The notes under the pieces: model-generated | Databases searched by the model: none | Told to the model about the DNA's origin: nothing | Seen by the model: only the letters and a program-made list of their open reading frames with translations | Program-made: the position numbers and the translations under genes | DNA from: Methanothermobacter thermautotrophicus | GTDB taxonomy: Archaea > Methanobacteriota > Methanobacteria > Methanobacteriales > Methanothermobacteraceae | NCBI RefSeq assembly: GCF_014889545.1 | Contig: NZ_QKOF01000004.1 | Location: forward strand, 1-60,924 | Direction: 5' to 3' | DNA length: 60,924 nt | Shown: piece by piece, positions 57,216 through 60,924 of the stretch | Position numbering within the stretch: position 1 is the first letter of the stretch | Layout of the letters: the number at the start of each line of letters is the position of its first letter

Positions 57216-58016
57216 ATGAGCTGTTACATCTACTGGGATAAGATAAAGAGGATAGCCTCAAGACTTGAGGGAATGAATTATCACTTCAATGAGATGGACA
57301 CCAGCGAGGTGATGCCACTTCTTGATGAGATCGAGGAGATAGCCCATGACTCAACCATCGATTTTGAATCAGCAAAGCACATCCTCGATGATGCTGAAAT
57401 GAATCATGCCCTCAGCCTGATAAGGAAGTTTTACGTGAATCTCGGGATGAAGCTTGAAATGGAAAAGGCAGAGGAGGTCATAGAGTCAGACTCACCCTGG
57501 GAGACCCTCAGATCATTCTACTTCTATCCACGTTACCTTGAACTACTTAAGAATGAGGCTGCCCTTGGAAGATTCAGGAGGGGGGAGAGGGCAGTTTTCA
57601 TTGGAGGAGGGCCCCTCCCACTCACAGGTATCCTTTTATCACACATCTATTGCATGAAGGTGCAGGTTGTTGAAGTCGAAGCAGAGATCGCTGAGCTATC
57701 AAGGAGGGTGCTTGAGAGCCTGGGAATGGAGAATGTGAAGGTCATAACCGGGGATGAAACCGCCATTGAGGGCCTTGAATTTGATGTGGTGATGGTGGCG
57801 GCCCTTGCAGAGCCAAAGAGGAGGGTTTTCAGGAACATACACAGATACGTTGATACAGAAACCCGGGTTATCTACAGGACATATACAGGTATGAGGGCCA
57901 TCCTCTACGCACCTGTCAGTGATGATGATATCCGTGGATTCAGGAGGGCTGGAGTGGTTCTCCCCTCAGGGAAGGTTAACAACACTTCTGTCCTTGTTTT
58001 TAAGTGCCTTGATTGA
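57216..58016 (+). CDS. Nicotianamine synthase-like protein (thermonicotianamine synthase)
   Basis: The 266-residue protein has a helical N-terminal domain and a Rossmann SAM domain with ERAVFIGGGPLPLTGILLSHIY near residues 125-146, the NAS signature, and VVMVAALAEPKRRVF near 191. The only well-studied archaeal member makes thermonicotianamine, a metal chelator, from glutamate and aminopropyl groups of SAM. The catalytic Glu is expected in the region ending KLEMEKAEEVIES. ATG 57216 follows AAGGGGA; a longer frame to 57174 lies upstream of that site. Confidence 0.9.
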   Translation: MSCYIYWDKIKRIASRLEGMNYHFNEMDTSEVMPLLDEIEEIAHDSTIDFESAKHILDDAEMNHALSLIRKFYVNLGMKLEMEKAEEVIESDSPWETLRSFYFYPRYLELLKNEAALGRFRRGERAVFIGGGPLPLTGILLSHIYCMKVQVVEVEAEIAELSRRVLESLGMENVKVITGDETAIEGLEFDVVMVAALAEPKRRVFRNIHRYVDTETRVIYRTYTGMRAILYAPVSDDDIRGFRRAGVVLPSGKVNNTSVLVFKCLD

Positions 58017-58354
58017 TTCTTCCACCAGATACAGAAGTTTGTGGCAGATTTATTACTATTCTGGTGAACGGCAGCAGATGGTTATTATTAATTTTAAAAT
58101 AGAAATTGTTAAATAGTAGGGACATTCAAGAGTAAAATGTAACACCATAATGGTGTTTGATATTAAATTTTCCCTCCAGCAATCAGTTCATGGGGTCTCC
58201 CCATGAATCCTCTCTTTTTAACAGGAAAAATTGAGTATTACATTTCCATCAATTTCAAACCCTGAAGTATTAACAAAATCATTATATATGTTATTACTCC
58301 AAGGGAGATCTGTACATTATTAAACATTACAGAACTTAAAGGAGGTGAAAATGT
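58017..58354. other. Intergenic region with palindromes and a terminator hairpin
   Basis: The 338 bases hold no credible protein gene. From left to right there is AT-rich sequence, a perfect 8-base-arm palindrome AACACCAT-A-ATGGTGTT (58141-58157), the terminator hairpin at 58187-58219, a TATA-like ATTATATATG near 58281-58290 and the ribosome site GGAGGTGA at 58341-58348 of the next gene. Confidence 0.55.
58187..58219 (+). terminator. Perfect hairpin and T tract downstream of the NAS-like gene
   Basis: TTCATGGGG (58187-58195) pairs perfectly with CCCCATGAA (58199-58207) around a TCT loop, followed by TCCTCTCTTTTT. This is a bacterial-style terminator, and the longest perfect hairpin of the region. 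Confidence 0.65.
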
Positions 58355-60924
58355 ATGGGAAGACAGTATTTCATGGTTTTCATGGTTCTTCTCGTTGCTG
58401 TGGCACTTACAGGTTCGGTGAGCGCAGCAGATACGACATGTGAGGTGGGGGTTGACGTCAAATATGAATTTGCAGACGACAACACCCGCATCAACCCTGA
58501 CATAAACTACATCAGCGACACCAGCGGGACAAAGATAAACTTCACAAAGACCTTTGATCCCTCGGCGAACATCACAAAAATCATATTCAACTACCAGAAC
58601 GTCACAAACACCACAAAATTCAGAATCAAGGTTACAGCCCCGGGTTACAGGGACATTCTACATGAATTCACCCTATCAACCAACCCGCTGAATCCCCTTG
58701 ACACCAGATACTATGCGAAGCTCCAGTTACAGATGAACGCCACAGATGCCTACAAACTGGGAAGGGAGATCACAAAGAAGGCAGACCAGATCCTCAACTT
58801 CTCAAGAGGGAATATTCTGGTCATAACAACTGCAGGGATAGTCAAATACAGAAATGACACATCAGAGGATGTCATTGAGGGTATACTCAACCAGGCAGGT
58901 GGGAAGGTAGCCTATGGTAAGGGTAACCTCCTTGTCATAAGGAAAAGCCCGGTGGATCCACTGGACACATTCTTTGTAATCCAGAGGGGCGCAGCTCTCC
59001 TTGGAGTCTACTTCAAGAATGCGAGCACATCACCGGTCGTCATTAAAACAGTTAACGGTAAACCGGTATACACCATTGACCTTACAAAGAACATGACAGA
59101 GGCAAACTGGAACCTTCTTGTAAGTAAATACGGGAACCAGGCCTTCCCTGTTGCAAGCCTTGCCAATGCCTGGGCACAGGGAGCTCCATCAGACCTTCTG
59201 AGGGCAGCAGCCTTCCATGGGCACATGTGCCTGGGTACCATCAGCGGTTACGCAATGAGCCTCACCCTCCTCAAGTACTATCCACCTGTCATGGACTTCA
59301 CAAATCCAGGATCACCCGGTGAGATAACAAGCTACGTGACAGTGGGTGTACCCGGTGACTCAGATGATGATGCACTCCTCATGTTCCTCGACACAACACC
59401 AGGTAAGGGTGGATCATACAGTGGATTCAACACAACAGCCAGCGGTGCAGACACCAACCTCGTGGGCTTCATAAGGTGGAACCCCAAGACCCTCAGGGGC
59501 GATCTCATTGTGATGAAATTTGACAGGGATGCCCTCAGGAGGCAGTTCCAGCAGCAGACAGGAAAGAAAACAGAACTCGAATTCAATGCATGGCTCATAG
59601 CTAAACTGAAGAATGACCCAACATCACTCGTTACAATCGTCAGGGAACTCAAGGACCTGAATGTGACCCACTACTACTATCTCCTGGGTACAGAGGGCAA
59701 TGTAACAGCGAGGGATATGAACAACAACACATACTTCATTCCAGCCCAGATTGCCCATGGACTTGACATGGCATACATAGACAGCCTCGGACTCCCCAAC
59801 GCAACCCGTGAGAACAATACCCTTAGCTGGGGCAACCTCACCTATGAGCAGATAAAGAGGATAGGGGCTGATGCAGCAAACCTTGCAAAGCAGTTATTCC
59901 TCACAGAGAAGGGTGTGAACCTTGAGAAGGATGACAGGGACCTTGTGGTGTTAACATCAGCAGGTTACTCAAGGGTGAATGGACAGGATATGAGCGCTGC
60001 CTGGGATGGAGTATTCGATGTCCTGGGATCAAGGCTCAGCAGGGCAACACTCCTGCCGGTACACAGACCCCTCTGGAAGCCATTATGGTTCACATTCGTC
60101 CTGAGGGGCTACGATGGAGTGACAATGGATGCAGTCTACATCTACTATGACCCGACAACAGGCCAGCTTGTTGCATGCAATGCATCAGACGGTAAATTCG
60201 TGAATGACATCGGTCCAAGGACCCTGAACAGCACACAGCTGAGCAGCAAGGTATCAAAGGTCTTTGCAAAGGATGGATGGTTCAACATACAGAGCATAGC
60301 AAATGCATGGAGGAACGACCCACCCTACGACCAGGTGCTGACCTTCCTCTTCCATGACCATGCATGTCCCGGTGTATCACCTGGCTATCTGATAACAGAG
60401 TACATATTCAAGAACTATCCCCTGAAGGAGGATGAGAACTACATCTACCTTGGTAACACCATCTACTGCAAGGACGACGCCATAGTCTACCGTCTAGGAG
60501 TCTCACCTGGACAGGGAACCTACTTCAACCTTCGCGTACCCGGAACAGAGAACGACCCTGAGAACGAGGATGCCTATGGAGGTAACATTGAGGGTATCCT
60601 TGTGATCTGGGACAACAAGAACAAGGTTGGAAGGGCCGTTGTCATCGACTTCAAATGGCCAAATTTTGATGTGAGTGATTGCGCTACCAGTGATGCTAGA
60701 AGGGAGAAACAGATAGCAGGGTTCATCAGCCTCTACAAGGGTGAGACACCAAGTTACCTGATATCTCCACCAGTTGTGACCTATGATGCCGAGAGGCTCA
60801 TCACAGAGAGCGAACTTCAGATGATCCTCGCAGGTGCAAACGGTCAGAACCCGATAGCCTATGTTAAGGGCATACCTGCAAACAGGACCCTGGCTGACCT
60901 CATACCAGTGAATAACGGTGGATC
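58355..60924 (+). CDS. Large secreted protein with two FmdE-type domains (partial)
   Basis: ATG 58355 (GGAGGTGA six bases upstream) opens a frame that runs off the window after 856 codons. A signal peptide is clear (MGRQYFMVFMVLLVAVALTG, cleavage near SVSA-AD). Two segments carry the FmdE His/Cys motif, FHGHMCLGTISGYAM near residue 290 and FHDHACPGVSPGYLI near 667. The protein has many Asn-X-Ser/Thr sites (NVT, NAT, NLT), as in glycosylated archaeal surface proteins. FmdE domains are metal-binding and of unknown role; here it acts outside the cell. Confidence 0.85.
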   Translation, partial: MGRQYFMVFMVLLVAVALTGSVSAADTTCEVGVDVKYEFADDNTRINPDINYISDTSGTKINFTKTFDPSANITKIIFNYQNVTNTTKFRIKVTAPGYRDILHEFTLSTNPLNPLDTRYYAKLQLQMNATDAYKLGREITKKADQILNFSRGNILVITTAGIVKYRNDTSEDVIEGILNQAGGKVAYGKGNLLVIRKSPVDPLDTFFVIQRGAALLGVYFKNASTSPVVIKTVNGKPVYTIDLTKNMTEANWNLLVSKYGNQAFPVASLANAWAQGAPSDLLRAAAFHGHMCLGTISGYAMSLTLLKYYPPVMDFTNPGSPGEITSYVTVGVPGDSDDDALLMFLDTTPGKGGSYSGFNTTASGADTNLVGFIRWNPKTLRGDLIVMKFDRDALRRQFQQQTGKKTELEFNAWLIAKLKNDPTSLVTIVRELKDLNVTHYYYLLGTEGNVTARDMNNNTYFIPAQIAHGLDMAYIDSLGLPNATRENNTLSWGNLTYEQIKRIGADAANLAKQLFLTEKGVNLEKDDRDLVVLTSAGYSRVNGQDMSAAWDGVFDVLGSRLSRATLLPVHRPLWKPLWFTFVLRGYDGVTMDAVYIYYDPTTGQLVACNASDGKFVNDIGPRTLNSTQLSSKVSKVFAKDGWFNIQSIANAWRNDPPYDQVLTFLFHDHACPGVSPGYLITEYIFKNYPLKEDENYIYLGNTIYCKDDAIVYRLGVSPGQGTYFNLRVPGTENDPENEDAYGGNIEGILVIWDNKNKVGRAVVIDFKWPNFDVSDCATSDARREKQIAGFISLYKGETPSYLISPPVVTYDAERLITESELQMILAGANGQNPIAYVKGIPANRTLADLIPVNNGG

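Noticed and set aside
57919-58116. 65-residue ORF at the end of the NAS-like gene
   Set aside because: Mostly an out-of-frame overlap of the NAS-like gene with no ribosome site.
58187-58219. Riboswitch upstream of the FmdE-domain gene
   Set aside because: A single simple hairpin with a three-base loop and T tract is better explained as a terminator, and it lies upstream of the likely TATA box of the next gene.

Overview
The window is almost certainly from a Methanothermobacter chromosome, very close to M. thermautotrophicus; that name comes from remembered gene content and order, not a search. The supporting evidence is a pseudomurein-type wall-precursor cluster, a three-gene ketoisovalerate ferredoxin oxidoreductase (VOR), GatDE, split GMP synthase, PAN, a thermonicotianamine synthase-like gene, GGAGGTGAT-type ribosome sites and AGG/ATA-rich codons. 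Genes are densely packed on both strands. There is no rRNA, CRISPR array, insertion sequence or prophage.

Region by region. 1-9.6 kb: tRNA-Thr(CGU), a ThrE-like exporter whose 3' end overlaps the tRNA, aroC, an AIM24 protein, an endonuclease III relative, a frame-broken 4Fe-4S protein, hemB, a CitG-like protein, pheS, a winged-helix protein and a CBS protein. 9.8-11.6 kb: nikR, a methyltransferase and a hydrogenase maturation protease. 11.7-17.5 kb: ATP-grasp, MraY-like and Mur-ligase genes (probable pseudomurein precursor synthesis), then three uncharacterised genes for two envelope proteins and a small cytosolic protein. 17.5-31.8 kb: MBF1, PAN, a C/D box guide RNA, UPF0280, a PH-domain protein, a geranylgeranyl-reductase-type flavoprotein, TrmG10, cimA, Cgi121, a DegT-like protein, NreA, a decayed mrr gene, MsrB and the two GMP synthase subunits. 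31.8-36.6 kb: a 50-residue membrane protein, six identical 60-bp repeats at the 3' end of trxB, then gatE and gatD. 36.6-41.6 kb: vorABC, an acyl-CoA synthetase and an HTH-cupin regulator, reading as one minus-strand operon with gatDE. 41.7-48 kb: adenosine-specific kinase, a flavoprotein, a MacB-type ABC exporter, NfeD plus slipin, and a carboxymuconolactone decarboxylase-like protein.

48.1-56.2 kb is the archaeal proteasome-exosome superoperon: rpl15e, an RNA-binding protein, RNase P proteins Rpp30 and Pop5, proteasome alpha, SBDS, Rrp4, Rrp41, Rrp42, rpl37ae, rpoP, a Brix protein, Pcc1, prefoldin beta and a DUF3194 protein. Just behind it lies a strong promoter driving a probable small RNA with two CCUCCU (anti-Shine-Dalgarno) motifs. 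The window ends with a GNAT acetyltransferase, the nicotianamine synthase-like gene and the first 856 codons of a secreted protein with two FmdE-type motifs.

The observations most worth a second look are the C/D box RNA at 19.4 kb, the small RNA at 56.3 kb, the repeat array at 32 kb, the wall cluster with its unknown envelope genes, the tRNA/CDS overlap, and two broken genes (4Fe-4S protein and mrr). All functions are read from the sequence and family knowledge; nothing was searched.
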